DNA of 64,000 nt from an uncultured Gammaproteobacteria bacterium (GCA_947258755.1 CAMYJO010000021.1:1-64000), one strand, 5' to 3'; shown: positions 40,433 through 52,130, numbered from the stretch's first letter. A program made the numbers and translations. Notes: generated from the letters alone by a model not told the origin.

Positions 40433-41776
40433 CTAGTCGCCGGCAAGTGTCATATTTTCTATCAACACGGAACCGGTATGTATATTTCCACGTAAGTCGA
40501 CGTCATTCGCTACGTGTACAATATGTTGAAACATCTCCTTTAGATTTCCGGCTATAGTAATCTCTTCAACCGGGTACTGGATCTTGCCATCTTCAACCCA
40601 GTAACCCGCAGCGCCCCTCGAGTAATCACCGGTGACGATATTAATACCCTGACCCATTAATTCCGTTACCAGTAAACCCTGATGCATTTCCGCCAGCAAG
40701 CCGTCAAAATCCAGCCCGGTTGGCTTAATTTGCAGGTTATGCACACCACCCGCATTACCGGTTGTCTGCATGCCGAGCTTGCGCGCAGAATAACTACCGA
40801 GCACATAGGACTGCAGGATGCCATCACGGACCAGGTCCCGGTCCTGCGTTGCTACACCTTCGTTATCATAGGCCGCACTACCGAGACCTTTTTTAAGATG
40901 TGGCCGCTCCTGAATCTGAATAAACTCAGGAAATATTTTCTTACCCAGGTGGTCCAGCAAGAAACTTGATTTTCGGTACAGACTACTGCCGGAAACAGCA
41001 CTGATCAAATGGCGGAATAGACTACCGGCGACATCCGCATTGAGCATGACCGGCACCTGGGCTGTTTTCAGTTTACGGGCATTAAGGCGTTTAAGTGTAC
41101 GCTGCGCCGCCTTGTTACCTACCTGAACAGCAGGTTCCAGGTCTTTAGCATCACGCGCCACGCTGTACCAGTAATCACGCTGCATGCCGGCCTCGTCATT
41201 GGCAATCACACTGCAACTGACGCTGTGACGGGTAGCCGAGTAACAACCAAAAAAACCATGTGTATTAGCATAGGCACTGATACCAGTATGCGTCGATACC
41301 GACGCACCTTCAGAATTACTGATACCATCATGTGATCGCGCAGCATCTTCGCATTCGCGCGCCAGCTCGATACCCTGTTCGGCGCTCAAGTCCCAGGGAT
41401 GCAGTAAATCAAGGTCCGGCAATTTGGTCGCCATACGATCTGCATCGGCCAGGCCGGCATACGGATCTTCACCCGAGTGCCGGGCGATAGCACAAGCAGC
41501 CTTAACCGTTTCCTGTATTGCCTTTTCACTCCAATCGGAAGTGCTTGCCGAACCTTTCTGCTGGCCAAGATACACCGATATACCCAAACTGCGATCACGA
41601 TTGTATTCCAGTGTTTCCACTTCGGCCATACGCACAGTAACATTCAGGCCGGCACCATAACTCATGCCTGCTTCGGCGGTACTGGCGCCATTTTCCGTAG
41701 CCAATTGCAAGGCATACGAGACCACGTTTTGCAGTTCCTCCTGATCCGGAAAATCCGCAACTATTTTTTCTGACAT
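40433..41776 (-). CDS. pmbA: Metalloprotease PmbA/TldE
   Basis: RDGILQSYVLGSYSARKLGMQTTGNAGGVHNL; paired with tldD. Confidence 0.95.
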   Translation of the reverse strand: MSEKIVADFPDQEELQNVVSYALQLATENGASTAEAGMSYGAGLNVTVRMAEVETLEYNRDRSLGISVYLGQQKGSASTSDWSEKAIQETVKAACAIARHSGEDPYAGLADADRMATKLPDLDLLHPWDLSAEQGIELARECEDAARSHDGISNSEGASVSTHTGISAYANTHGFFGCYSATRHSVSCSVIANDEAGMQRDYWYSVARDAKDLEPAVQVGNKAAQRTLKRLNARKLKTAQVPVMLNADVAGSLFRHLISAVSGSSLYRKSSFLLDHLGKKIFPEFIQIQERPHLKKGLGSAAYDNEGVATQDRDLVRDGILQSYVLGSYSARKLGMQTTGNAGGVHNLQIKPTGLDFDGLLAEMHQGLLVTELMGQGINIVTGDYSRGAAGYWVEDGKIQYPVEEITIAGNLKEMFQHIVHVANDVDLRGNIHTGSVLIENMTLAGD

Positions 41777-41821
41777 GCTATACTCCCAGTCAATCCCGAC
41801 AATTTGTCATTGCCTTCAATT

Positions 41822-42331
41822 ATGTCTACAGAAAACGAAAACGATTTAGCCCCCGAGAAGAGCAAAACCCAAAAAAAACAAGAGGCCAATGCCTTGCAGG
41901 CCCTTGGCACCCAACTCACCGAGCTTAGCGAGGAACAGCTACATAACATCCAACTACCAGCAACCCTGCTCGATGCCATTCTAAGCGCACAGAAAATACA
42001 CCAACATGGTGGACGTAAACGTCAGTTACAATATATTGGCAAACTGATGCGCGATATCGATCCTGAACCTGTCAAACAGGCCATCCAGGAAATACAGTTA
42101 CAACATAAACGCGACAGTGCACAGCTCCATCAGATTGAAGACTGGCGCGATCAATTATTGCAACATTCAGCAACGATAATGGATGACTTACTAACAAGGT
42201 TTCCTGACCTGGATATTCAGCATATACGCCAGCTTGTACGCAATGCAGACAAAGAAAGCAGACAGCAAAAACCACCCAAGTCCGCCCGCGCACTGTTTAA
42301 ATATCTGCATACATTACAAAACAATAGCTGA
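41822..42331 (+). CDS. yjgA: Ribosome-associated protein YjgA (DUF615)
   Basis: SKTQKKQEANALQALGTQLTELSEEQL; GGRKRQLQYIGKLMRDID; divergent from pmbA. Confidence 0.94.
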   Translation: MSTENENDLAPEKSKTQKKQEANALQALGTQLTELSEEQLHNIQLPATLLDAILSAQKIHQHGGRKRQLQYIGKLMRDIDPEPVKQAIQEIQLQHKRDSAQLHQIEDWRDQLLQHSATIMDDLLTRFPDLDIQHIRQLVRNADKESRQQKPPKSARALFKYLHTLQNNS

Positions 42332-42346
42332 TTACCTTTAAGAAAA

Positions 42347-43789
42347 CTAAACGCCTGTACCACCAACCGTAATCCCGTCAATACGCATGGTCGGTTGACC
42401 GACACCAACAGGAACACTCTGCCCTTCCTTGCCGCAGGTACCGACACCATCGTCCAACTGCAGATCATTGCCCACCATACTCACCCGCGTCATCACTTCC
42501 GGGCCATTGCCAATCAGGGTTGCGCCCTTTACCGGGCGAGTGACCTTACCATTCTCGATCAAATAAGCCTCACTAGCTGAAAAAACAAATTTACCGGAGG
42601 TGATGTCTACCTGCCCACCGGAAAAATTAACCGCATACAAGCCATTGTCTACCGAGGCAATAATCTCCTCAGGGTCGAGCTCCCCTGCGAGCATATAGGT
42701 ATTGGTCATTCGTGGCATAGGTAGATGCGAATACGACTCCCTGCGTCCATTGCCAGTACAGGGCACGCCCATTAATTTAGCATTCAGGCGATCCTGCATA
42801 TAACCCTTAAGAATGCCATTCTCGATTAATACTGTTTGCTGAGTAGGCGTACCTTCATCATCGATATTCAATGAACCACGACGTTGGCTCATCGTACCGT
42901 CATCGACGACTGTACAATGTTCGGAGGCCACCTTCTCACCAATCCGCCCGGAAAAGGCCGAACTACCCTTACGGTTGAAATCCCCTTCCAGCCCATGACC
43001 GACCGCCTCATGCAACAACACCCCAGGCCAGCCCGGCCCCAAGACGACATTCATGCTGCCTGCCGGCGCCTCGACAGCATCAAGATTCAACAATGCCTGA
43101 CTTACAGCCTTACGCGCAAACTCCAGGCCGCGCTGCTCATTGATAAAATAGTCATAGGCGAAACGACCGCCCCCACCCGCTGAACCCTGTTCACGGCGTC
43201 CTTTGTCTTCGGCAATAACGCTGACATTCATCCGCACCAACGGGCGTACATCGGCGCCCAGGGATCCATCACTATTGGCCACCAGAATCACTTCATGTAC
43301 GCCGGATAAACTGACCACCACCTGCTTGATACGAGGATCAAGGCGGCGCGCCTCTGCATCCACATCATTCAATAATTGCAACTTAACTTCCGTTGATAAT
43401 GCCTCAAGAGGATCAGTACTCATGTATAAATCATGACCGCCGGCAGCCTTCCATGCCTGCAGCTGCCCTTGTTGTCCGCCACGCGCTATCGCACGTGCAG
43501 CTTTTGATGCCTGCATCAATGCCGGCATCATGATTTCATCGGAGTAGGCAAAGCCGGTTTTTTCGCCACTGATGGCTCGCACACCAACACCCTGATCGAT
43601 GTTATAACTACCTTCCTTAACAATACCGTCTTCCATGACCCATGATTCATGTCGCTGTGACTGAAAATAGATATCAGCACTGTCGATAGCACTACCGAGC
43701 GTGTTATCAAGAATTCTATTCAGGTCTTGGTCCTCCATGCCGGCAGGTGCCAATATTGTTTGTCTCGCTATATCCAGCAACTCAGTCAT
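42347..43789 (-). CDS. tldD: Metalloprotease TldD
   Basis: [29 protein letters not shown] (HExxxH). Confidence 0.97.
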   Translation of the reverse strand: MTELLDIARQTILAPAGMEDQDLNRILDNTLGSAIDSADIYFQSQRHESWVMEDGIVKEGSYNIDQGVGVRAISGEKTGFAYSDEIMMPALMQASKAARAIARGGQQGQLQAWKAAGGHDLYMSTDPLEALSTEVKLQLLNDVDAEARRLDPRIKQVVVSLSGVHEVILVANSDGSLGADVRPLVRMNVSVIAEDKGRREQGSAGGGGRFAYDYFINEQRGLEFARKAVSQALLNLDAVEAPAGSMNVVLGPGWPGVLLHEAVGHGLEGDFNRKGSSAFSGRIGEKVASEHCTVVDDGTMSQRRGSLNIDDEGTPTQQTVLIENGILKGYMQDRLNAKLMGVPCTGNGRRESYSHLPMPRMTNTYMLAGELDPEEIIASVDNGLYAVNFSGGQVDITSGKFVFSASEAYLIENGKVTRPVKGATLIGNGPEVMTRVSMVGNDLQLDDGVGTCGKEGQSVPVGVGQPTMRIDGITVGGTGV

Positions 43790-43845
43790 AAGATTACCTA
43801 TACTCTATTTTGCATACATGTGCCGCAATGCTTCCTGTCTCTGTA

Positions 43846-44670
43846 TTAATCAACTTTACAATACAGGCGTCTATGCTCTACTGCCGGAAATGTTTTACGC
43901 ACATTATCAACCCGTTCAACATCAATTTCTGCCTTAACAATACCAGCAGCCTTGGACAAACGGTTAAGAACAATTCCCCACGGATCAACAATCATGCTAT
44001 CACCATAAGTCTCGCGCCCGGAGGCATGGTAGCCACCCTGCGCAGCAGCAATCACATAACACTGATTTTCAATAGCCCTGGCTCGCACCAAGGTTTCCCA
44101 ATGCGCCTTACCAGTAATAGCGGTAAATGCTGAAGGAATTGCCAGTATCTCCATTCCTCTATCGAGCATATCTCTAAACAACTCTGGAAATCTCAGGTCA
44201 TAACAGATAGCCAACCCGAGCTTACCGAAGGGCGTATCAACAACAACGGGTTCGGTGCCAGGCTCTATTGTCTCCGATTCTATGTAACGTTCTCCACTGT
44301 CTGGCAGATTGACATCGAATAAATGTATCTTGTCATAGCGTGCTACTTGCTCGCCTTGATCATTAAACAACAAACAGGCAGCGCGTATACGCGCATCATC
44401 ACCACTCTTCATCGGGATCGTTCCACCTACAATCCAGAGTGAATGTTTCTTGGCTTGCTGAGAAAGGAAATTCTGAATATCCCCTTCACCATCCGACTCA
44501 CGGACGGCTAATTTGTCGGATTCATCATGACCCATCAGGGAAAAGTTTTCCGGTAACACCACAATGTCAGCACCTTCCGCTGCGGCATTAGCGATTAATC
44601 GCTCCGCCTCAAGCAAGTTCGCATTGACCATGGGTCCAGATGCCATTTGTATGGCCACAACTACGGTCAT
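43846..44670 (-). CDS. Carbon-nitrogen hydrolase (nitrilase superfamily, Nit1-like)
   Basis: GADIVVLPENFSLMG, YDKIHLFDVNLPD, LGLAICYDLRFPELFR. Confidence 0.93.
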   Translation of the reverse strand: MTVVVAIQMASGPMVNANLLEAERLIANAAAEGADIVVLPENFSLMGHDESDKLAVRESDGEGDIQNFLSQQAKKHSLWIVGGTIPMKSGDDARIRAACLLFNDQGEQVARYDKIHLFDVNLPDSGERYIESETIEPGTEPVVVDTPFGKLGLAICYDLRFPELFRDMLDRGMEILAIPSAFTAITGKAHWETLVRARAIENQCYVIAAAQGGYHASGRETYGDSMIVDPWGIVLNRLSKAAGIVKAEIDVERVDNVRKTFPAVEHRRLYCKVD

Positions 44671-45053
44671 TCCATGTTCTCCTTATTTTTACTCAGCATT
44701 AAGGTGATATTTTCATACGAAGACTGGCCAGGTCGAATTTCAATTCTTGCCGAAGGCACGCCTAGTGACACCAACCAGTCCTTTAATTCGCTGGCCCATA
44801 ATGCGCCTTCTTCGCCACCGGGATAGCGGATAGATAATTGCGACATCGGCTCCTGAATGAGCGCCTGAACGGCAACAACTAACGACTCCATCTGCAATAA
44901 TGACTCACCCGAACGTGGGCGTGCCCACTCTTCGGCGCTGATTGTCCATGAAGCAGCCTGACTCAAAGAATGGGGGTAGAATGTTAAAACAGTCGCCAAT
45001 AATGAAAAGGCCAGAAACAAGGACTTAATTCTGCGCAAATACAATATCTTCAT
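44667..45053 (-). CDS. Hypothetical exported protein
   Basis: Signal-peptide-like MKILYLRRIKSLFLAFSLLATVLTF; overlaps nitrilase start by 4 nt; start chosen at internal Met. Confidence 0.6.
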   Translation of the reverse strand: MKILYLRRIKSLFLAFSLLATVLTFYPHSLSQAASWTISAEEWARPRSGESLLQMESLVVAVQALIQEPMSQLSIRYPGGEEGALWASELKDWLVSLGVPSARIEIRPGQSSYENITLMLSKNKENME

Positions 45054-45125
45054 ATGCCAAGCATACCATAAAAAAAGCATCACAATCAGTACACTATGGA
45101 TACATTATAATGTTTCGACAGTCGA

Positions 45126-48100
45126 TCATGGATCCGCCAATTCGCTATCCTGCTCTTCTTCTGTGGCTATTTTCGTGATTTTCGGGCTATCCCATGAGCC
45201 GGATAAGGTATAGCGTATACGCGACATCTGATGGATATTCTTACGCAAAATCTTTTCTGTCAGATACAGACCAATGGCTACCTGAGGCCCGGCGGCGAGA
45301 CCAAGAACCGGAATACTGGAAGAAAGCTTTGGCGTCACAGTTATTTGCTCGTCATAATCCTCGTCGGCTAGGCCAATTCTGCCAGCGATATCGATGTGTG
45401 CCGCAGGGCCGTCTACATATAGGTTACTGGTATAGGCGTCACCGTCGGCAATATTAAAATCGCCAGCAATCATGTCAAAGCTGAAACCTTTCTTGAACAG
45501 GTCGCTAAAATCCAGGAACAGGCGGCGCTGCAGTGATTGCAGACTCAGGAGCCCGAATATCCTGCCACCGCCCGGATCGACATCGCGCAGTTGTCCTTTC
45601 TTTATCGATAAATGTAGTTTGCCATTTAGGCGCTTCATCTCAAACCAGTGCGGTGGCCCACTCCAGCTCGCCTGTAAATGTGCATCGGCCTCGCCATCCT
45701 CGATACTCGCTTGAAAATCAAACAAGTGCAGTGCCTCAGCGATAGCCGGGGTTTTGAAGTTGATACTAAACGCAGATTCATGCCAGGACTTCTTAAACAC
45801 CCAGCTACCTGCACCAGTAACGGCAATCTGTTGGCCGTTCAATTCAAGCTTATCAATCTTTACCCCATTGACAAGCTTAGAGGCGTGTAATGTTAACTTA
45901 CCCAGTTCTTTGCCGTTGAGAAATAATTTATTACTGACCAGCTTGAATGCCGGGATATTCCTCGGGTTCGGCACAACAGATTCTTCTTTATTACCCGTGC
46001 CATTCAGATGTAAATATTTAAGATTTAACTCTGCCGCTATTTGAGTATTAGCCACAGGGAGAATAAGCTCACCCGCAACTTCATCCGCACTAACGGTAAC
46101 AAATATATCAGTCGGTCTTCGGGTTGCTATGATTGACAAGTTACTGTATTTATTCTGACCAACAAGAAAATTATTACATTTTAGATCAAGCTCGTTAATC
46201 AAAGCGATATCATCGAGGCTGTACTGCTTGCCTTCGACATCTCCTGTCAAAGCAAGCCATTGCTTGACATCAAGCTTGCGTACTCGCCCTTTAATAACAA
46301 GACCATCACTAGTGGCCAATATCGCCTTCCCTTTGCCAAAGCGAACCGTACCCCGTGAAAAACCTGCCTTGTTTTTCTTCCCTGACAGATTAAAAATGGC
46401 TTTGGCAATGTCACCATAAACAAGCTCGACCTGATTTATTTCTGACTGATAAAGGTGTGCATTAAATTGTGCTTTTCGTGCTTGATCGGCCTGCTTGGAA
46501 AAATCATCCGGCAAACGGATTTCTTCGCCGATTAAATCGGACTCAAATGACAAAGTGGTATCTTTATCCTGTAAATTGAGCGCAATCTTCCAGTTCGAAT
46601 CGCCACTGAAAATTTCTTGATCTTTTGGCAGCTTGTCTTTCAATAATTGCGACAAACCCATGCGCGCATGCATCTCCAGGGAAACCAGAGATGCCTGCCC
46701 GGGATTATTCATTGTTCTGACAAAGAGTTGTGCAGGCTGATCCTGAAATTTCCCCTGTAGATTATCTGCCTGGTAACTGTAATTATCACCATCGTATGAA
46801 TAAAACAAATCCCCCTTAAATTGTTCAAGTTCGTGCTGCCATTTTGCTAAACGTACAGTACCGCCCTTAAATTGCATATGGCCTTGCATACGATATTTCT
46901 GAGGCTTTCCTAACGGGATAGCTAGTGTAAGTTTATTATTCATCTTGCCATCGGCACTGACTGCTGTTAGCACATCAGCAGCGGCTTTGCCTGCGGGACT
47001 CTGATAAAGGTAGTCAATAAACTGCTGGGTAGGCCCCGAAAAATCCAGCTCCATATCCAGCACAGCCCTTTTTCCCAGTGATTTTATTTTCAGCTGCGAA
47101 TCTCGTATCCCAACATTCTTTACACTGCCTTTATGAAGATCTACTGCCAGGGAATTTTCTTTAAAACGGACATGAGCATCAACTTTGTGTAGTTGCGGCC
47201 ACGAATGGGCGTAATTAAAAAGTACGCCTTTAGCATCAAAATCGACCTGAAAGCTTCCTGGTTTATCAACAAAAGGAAAATTGGCAGAAGGCCCGTGAAA
47301 AACCATCGTCCCGGCACTGACTTCACCTTCAAGGAATGCCTTGTCCAACCAACTGACCGTTTTCTTTTTCATGATCCCGCGCGGAATATATTTGAACGCG
47401 GAGCTGGCCTTACCGTTGTCGAAATTCATACTCATGTCTATAAAAGGTGAGGCCCCGTCTGGCGGAATGATAATCGTTGCCCTGGAGATGGTTTCAAGAT
47501 CCTGATTATTGGCAAGCAATTCATCAAATGACAACAAAAGTCCTGCGTCCGTAGACTGCCAATAGATATCGCCTTTTAAGTCGCGCACCTGTAGAGGGCC
47601 CTTAAAAAGATCACCAAAATCCAGATGGGTATCCTGACTGCTCAACTGCAAGCTACCCGTGTCACGATTCAGGGTGATTTTTCCATCCAGCCCCCTAATA
47701 CCGGGTACTTTCTGTTGACGTTTAAAACCAAGATTATTGAAGTCAGCATTAAAAAAAAGAGAACGGATACCATCCTGGTCATGCTGGATACGAAATTTTG
47801 CTTGCTGCAGACTACCCTGCAGATCCAGCTGCCTGATCTGCTTGCTCTCGGCCATCGCATACGGCAAGTTACCGGAAAGCAGACCAGCGACATCTTCCAG
47901 CTTGATAAAACCGATCGCGCCTTCTAATGAGGCCTCCCTGAAGTCAACGCTTTCTCGATAGGTAAGATGGATTTCAGATTGAGGCCAAATCGAATCCTGT
48001 TTAGTAAGTGTAAAATCCTCGACATCAAGGTTCCAGCCTGTAACACTACGTGCCCAGAACATTTTTGCCTGCAACTCATCGATTTCATTGATGGCCTTCG

Positions 48101-48989
48101 CGCGTTGCCCATCTGTAATGGACCAGGCCAACTTGGATGCATGCATTTCTGCACTCACACGCTCGAGCCTTTGCAAAGAGCCTGCCCCCCATAGTCGCAA
48201 ATCGACATTACCCTGCTTGATATTAACCAATGGTCGCAACCATTCCTGCATGCCTGAAGAGACATTAACATCACCCTGCAGATAAAAATCATTGACAACA
48301 TGCTGTGGCCTCAGCATATCTCCGCGCATATCAATCACAAAGGACATGCTGCTTTGTCGCTGCCCGGGCACGGTAAATTGACCATAGGCATGATGCAGCT
48401 CATCACTGTTTTGCAATGAGACATTGACCCCGGAAAGCTCGATAGGCTGGCTACTATGACGCTTATCGAGATAAGTGAAACGGCTATTCTGTAATTCCAG
48501 ACGATCACGTGTAAACAACCATCTTAACAGGCCTGCCTGGTCATTCGGACTACTCTGATCCAGTCGGAAAGATTCGCCATTAATGACGTATTCCGTTTCT
48601 TTGCTACGATGCACGTCGAGCTGCAAACCATTAATGCTGACGCCACGAGTGTCTAACTGCCGCTTGGTCAATAGCGAAACCAGATCGATCGTCAACCAGA
48701 CATCGGCCACCTGCAGCCATTCGGCACTAGCTGACTTGGACTGCATACGCACCCCAGACAGGTGAACACGAGGCCATAGGCCTACCCATTCGCCTTTTAT
48801 AGCCTCTACCATTACCGGCCGCCCCAACTCTTCGCTGGCGAGTCGCTCCAGGTCTTGCCTATAATCAGCTATTAGCGGCATCAGCATACGACTGATGCTG
48901 ACAATCAATGCGAACAGAATGATCATAATCGCCAGCGTGGTCCAGCAAATGGTAATAAAGCGTCTGGAGAACTGTTTAAAGGTGAGCAT
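45126..48989 (-). CDS. yhdP: YhdP family AsmA-like envelope protein
   Basis: 1287 aa, single N-terminal TM, ends with DIAGRIGLADEDYDEQITVTPKLSSSIPVLGLAAGPQVAIGLYLTEKIL; next to rng. Confidence 0.93.
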   Translation of the reverse strand: MLTFKQFSRRFITICWTTLAIMIILFALIVSISRMLMPLIADYRQDLERLASEELGRPVMVEAIKGEWVGLWPRVHLSGVRMQSKSASAEWLQVADVWLTIDLVSLLTKRQLDTRGVSINGLQLDVHRSKETEYVINGESFRLDQSSPNDQAGLLRWLFTRDRLELQNSRFTYLDKRHSSQPIELSGVNVSLQNSDELHHAYGQFTVPGQRQSSMSFVIDMRGDMLRPQHVVNDFYLQGDVNVSSGMQEWLRPLVNIKQGNVDLRLWGAGSLQRLERVSAEMHASKLAWSITDGQRAKAINEIDELQAKMFWARSVTGWNLDVEDFTLTKQDSIWPQSEIHLTYRESVDFREASLEGAIGFIKLEDVAGLLSGNLPYAMAESKQIRQLDLQGSLQQAKFRIQHDQDGIRSLFFNADFNNLGFKRQQKVPGIRGLDGKITLNRDTGSLQLSSQDTHLDFGDLFKGPLQVRDLKGDIYWQSTDAGLLLSFDELLANNQDLETISRATIIIPPDGASPFIDMSMNFDNGKASSAFKYIPRGIMKKKTVSWLDKAFLEGEVSAGTMVFHGPSANFPFVDKPGSFQVDFDAKGVLFNYAHSWPQLHKVDAHVRFKENSLAVDLHKGSVKNVGIRDSQLKIKSLGKRAVLDMELDFSGPTQQFIDYLYQSPAGKAAADVLTAVSADGKMNNKLTLAIPLGKPQKYRMQGHMQFKGGTVRLAKWQHELEQFKGDLFYSYDGDNYSYQADNLQGKFQDQPAQLFVRTMNNPGQASLVSLEMHARMGLSQLLKDKLPKDQEIFSGDSNWKIALNLQDKDTTLSFESDLIGEEIRLPDDFSKQADQARKAQFNAHLYQSEINQVELVYGDIAKAIFNLSGKKNKAGFSRGTVRFGKGKAILATSDGLVIKGRVRKLDVKQWLALTGDVEGKQYSLDDIALINELDLKCNNFLVGQNKYSNLSIIATRRPTDIFVTVSADEVAGELILPVANTQIAAELNLKYLHLNGTGNKEESVVPNPRNIPAFKLVSNKLFLNGKELGKLTLHASKLVNGVKIDKLELNGQQIAVTGAGSWVFKKSWHESAFSINFKTPAIAEALHLFDFQASIEDGEADAHLQASWSGPPHWFEMKRLNGKLHLSIKKGQLRDVDPGGGRIFGLLSLQSLQRRLFLDFSDLFKKGFSFDMIAGDFNIADGDAYTSNLYVDGPAAHIDIAGRIGLADEDYDEQITVTPKLSSSIPVLGLAAGPQVAIGLYLTEKILRKNIHQMSRIRYTLSGSWDSPKITKIATEEEQDSELADP

Positions 48990-49039
48990 GGATAGCGACT
49001 ACTTGCCTGCTTGTATAATAAAGTGACAGATAAACATTG

Positions 49040-50515
49040 CTACATCAAAACAACATCATACTGCTCTGGTGAAAACATTGATTCCACCTGGAACTTAATC
49101 GGCACTTCGATAAAGGACTCTAATTCAGCCAAACTGGAACTCTCCTCGTCAAGCAACAGATCAACGACATCCTGGGAAGCCAGCACCAACAACTCTTTGG
49201 CATCATACTGGCGCGCTTCGCGTATGATCTCCCTAAAGATCTCATAACAGACCGTCTCTGCTGATTTTATCGAGCCGCTCCCGTCACATGTGGGACAAGC
49301 TTCACAAAGTACGTGTTCCAGACTTTCTCTGGTACGCTTACGTGTCATTTCAACCAGACCCAGATTCGAGACCTCGGTAATCTGGCTCTTGGCGTGATCC
49401 TTTATCAGGCATTTTTCTAATGCACGTAGTACCTGGCGCTTGTGCTCATCGAGTGACATGTCGATAAAATCAATGATAATAATACCCCCCAGATTACGTA
49501 ACCTGAGTTGCCTGGAGATGGCCTGCGCAGCCTCAAGGTTGGTCTTGAAGATAGTCTCCTCGAGGTTGCGATGACCAACATAGGCACCGGTATTGACATC
49601 TATCGTGGTCATGGCCTCGGTTTGATCTATGACCAAATGCCCACCCGACTTTAGTTGCACCTTACGTTCAAGGGCTTTCTGCAACTCGTCCTCGACATTA
49701 TATAAATCAAACACAGGACGCTCGCCAGGATAATACTCCAGACAGTCTGTCATCTGCGGTACAAACTGGCGGCTGAACTCCTGCATTTTTTGAAAGCTTT
49801 CACGAGAGTCGACACGAATCTTTTCAATACGATCATCAACCATGTCACGCAATGTGCGAATAGCCAAGGTCAGGTCTTCATAGATCGCTGAACCTGCAGG
49901 CGTGTCCTTTATCTGCTTTTGGATCGATTCCCACAACTTGCAAAGAAAATCCTGATCTGAAACTAAGGCCTGCTCATCAATACCCTCGGCCACCGTCCTG
50001 ATAATATAGCCTTTGTCATCGTCTCCCTCGGTCATACCGGAAACGGCTTCTTTCAAGCGCAGACGTTCTTCTTCATCCTCTATTCTGGTTGATATACCAA
50101 TATTACTCTCGCCAGGCAGCAGCACCAGATAACGCGAAGGAATTGTAATATGTGTGGTTAGTCTCGCGCCCTTGGTTCCTAATGGGTCCTTGATGACTTG
50201 CACCAGTATCTCCTGACCTTCCGTCACCAACTCGGTTATATCATTTTGACGTCTATCCTTACCGGGAAGCTCATCATCGGCCAATACGGCATTACTGATA
50301 TCCGAAGCGTGCAAAAAAGCCGCTCGATCCAGGCCAATATCAATAAAAGCCGCCTGCATTCCCGGAAGAACTCGACTGACCTTACCCTTATAGATATTGC
50401 CAACAATACCCCGTTTCCTGGTGCGCTCGATAAATACCTCCTGGAGCACGCCATTTTCAACCAGCGCTACGCGGGTTTCCCTCGGAGTTACGTTAATCAG
50501 AATTTCTTCACTCAT
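49040..50515 (-). CDS. rng: Ribonuclease G
   Basis: SEEILINVTPRETRVALVENGVLQEVFIERTRKRGIVGNIYKGKV. Confidence 0.97.
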   Translation of the reverse strand: MSEEILINVTPRETRVALVENGVLQEVFIERTRKRGIVGNIYKGKVSRVLPGMQAAFIDIGLDRAAFLHASDISNAVLADDELPGKDRRQNDITELVTEGQEILVQVIKDPLGTKGARLTTHITIPSRYLVLLPGESNIGISTRIEDEEERLRLKEAVSGMTEGDDDKGYIIRTVAEGIDEQALVSDQDFLCKLWESIQKQIKDTPAGSAIYEDLTLAIRTLRDMVDDRIEKIRVDSRESFQKMQEFSRQFVPQMTDCLEYYPGERPVFDLYNVEDELQKALERKVQLKSGGHLVIDQTEAMTTIDVNTGAYVGHRNLEETIFKTNLEAAQAISRQLRLRNLGGIIIIDFIDMSLDEHKRQVLRALEKCLIKDHAKSQITEVSNLGLVEMTRKRTRESLEHVLCEACPTCDGSGSIKSAETVCYEIFREIIREARQYDAKELLVLASQDVVDLLLDEESSSLAELESFIEVPIKFQVESMFSPEQYDVVLM

Positions 50516-50561
50516 AATGACTGCTTTCTATATTGTTGTTTCTATTATTATTGCAGATATC

Positions 50562-51203
50562 TCAAGGCTTGTTGAATTTTTCGGCTACTGATAAGCATTC
50601 GACACCAAAATCAGCCAGTAATTCCACAGTCTCATACAGCGGCAGCCCCATCACCCCCGAATAGCTGCCGCGCAGATCGCAGATAAACTGCGCAGCAAGA
50701 CCCTGGATTGCATACGCCCCGGCCTTGTCCAGCGGCTCTCCCGTCTGCCAGTAGGCATGCATCTCCTGTTCACTTAATGCGCGAAAACAGACCTGACTGC
50801 AATTAAGCTCGACGGCCTGCATAGACTCATGCACCAACGCCACGGCCGTTATTACCTGATGACAACGCCCGGAGATACGCGTCAACATATCCATGGCATG
50901 CTGACGGTCACGGGGTTTACCGTATATTTCTTCATCAACGACAACAACAGTGTCTGAACCAAGCACGGGTAAGGACTCTGTTCGTTGCCGATGCTGCCAG
51001 CCCGCCCTGGCCTTTTCCAACGCCATTCGGCTAACAAAATCACGGGGCGATTCAAATTCTTTTTTTTGCTCGTCGATGTCAATAGACAGGGTAGTAAATA
51101 CCAAGCCCATTTGCTGCAACAGTTCACGTCTACGTGGCGAAGTCGATGCCAGATATAACTGCAGCTTCTGTGACATTAGCACCTCACACATATAATTGAG
51201 CAT
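50562..51203 (-). CDS. maf: Maf family nucleotide pyrophosphatase (start may be internal)
   Basis: LYLASTSPRRRELLQQMGL; GSYSGVMGLPLYET. Confidence 0.95.
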   Translation of the reverse strand: MLNYMCEVLMSQKLQLYLASTSPRRRELLQQMGLVFTTLSIDIDEQKKEFESPRDFVSRMALEKARAGWQHRQRTESLPVLGSDTVVVVDEEIYGKPRDRQHAMDMLTRISGRCHQVITAVALVHESMQAVELNCSQVCFRALSEQEMHAYWQTGEPLDKAGAYAIQGLAAQFICDLRGSYSGVMGLPLYETVELLADFGVECLSVAEKFNKP

Positions 51204-51270
51204 TGATACAGATTAACACGAGTCGCACATCGTAAGTTGCTTTACTCATCATCTGTTCAGACCCATAGTG

Positions 51271-51738
51271 CTAACGGTGATAGGGATGATTATTTAGAAT
51301 ACTCCAGGCTCTGAACAGTTGTTCGGCAATAATCACACGCACCATCGGATGTGGCAACGTCAGTGGTGATAGTGACCAGCGCTGCTGCGCACGCTGATAG
51401 CATTCTTCTGACAAGCCTTCAGGTCCGCCCACCAGCAAGGCCAGATCTTGTCCAGACTGCATCCATGAAGAAAGCTCGGTCGATAACTGCTCGGTACTCC
51501 AGGAGGCACCGGCCACATCCAGCGCTATAACATGACATGAAGCAGGTATGGCCGCCAATATTTTTTGACCTTCTTGCATGCGCAACCTGTTCAGGTCGGC
51601 CCCCTTATGGCGTTTACCGGGATTTATTTCAATCAGATTAAGGACACAGTCACGGCGCAGGCGTGTGGCATAGTCCTGGTAGGCTTCGGCAACCCATGCC
51701 GGCATCCGTGTACCAACAGCAATCAGATTAATGCGCAT
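51271..51738 (-). CDS. rlmH: 23S rRNA pseudouridine-1915 N3-methyltransferase
   Basis: LLVGGPEGLSEECYQRAQQRWSLSPLTLPHPMVRVIIAEQLFRAWSI. Confidence 0.97.
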   Translation of the reverse strand: MRINLIAVGTRMPAWVAEAYQDYATRLRRDCVLNLIEINPGKRHKGADLNRLRMQEGQKILAAIPASCHVIALDVAGASWSTEQLSTELSSWMQSGQDLALLVGGPEGLSEECYQRAQQRWSLSPLTLPHPMVRVIIAEQLFRAWSILNNHPYHR

Positions 51739-52130
51739 TAATCAGACGGTTGCTCAACAGCTTGATCCGGTTCTTTAATCGTCCATAATTTTTCCAGATT
51801 ATAAAAATCACGGACCTGGGGCAGCATCACATGAACAACCACATCGCCCATATCAACCAATACCCATTCGCCAGCCGTCTCACCCTCACTACCCAATGGC
51901 GGCACGCCCTGCTCTTTGGCCTTAATAATGACATTGTCAGCAATCGACTTCACGTGCCGACTGGAACTACCACTGGCAATTATCATCACATCAGTGACCG
52001 ATGTCATATCGCGAACATCGAGTACGCGAATATCCACAGCCTTCATATCTTCAATGGCATCAATTACCAGTTTTTGTAATGCTTCGCTATTCATTCTCTT
52101 GTATTCAGACCTCTTGTCGGTACAGACCAT
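51738..52130 (-). CDS. rsfS: Ribosome silencing factor (start may be internal)
   Basis: [46 protein letters not shown]. Confidence 0.95.
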   Translation of the reverse strand: MVCTDKRSEYKRMNSEALQKLVIDAIEDMKAVDIRVLDVRDMTSVTDVMIIASGSSSRHVKSIADNVIIKAKEQGVPPLGSEGETAGEWVLVDMGDVVVHVMLPQVRDFYNLEKLWTIKEPDQAVEQPSD

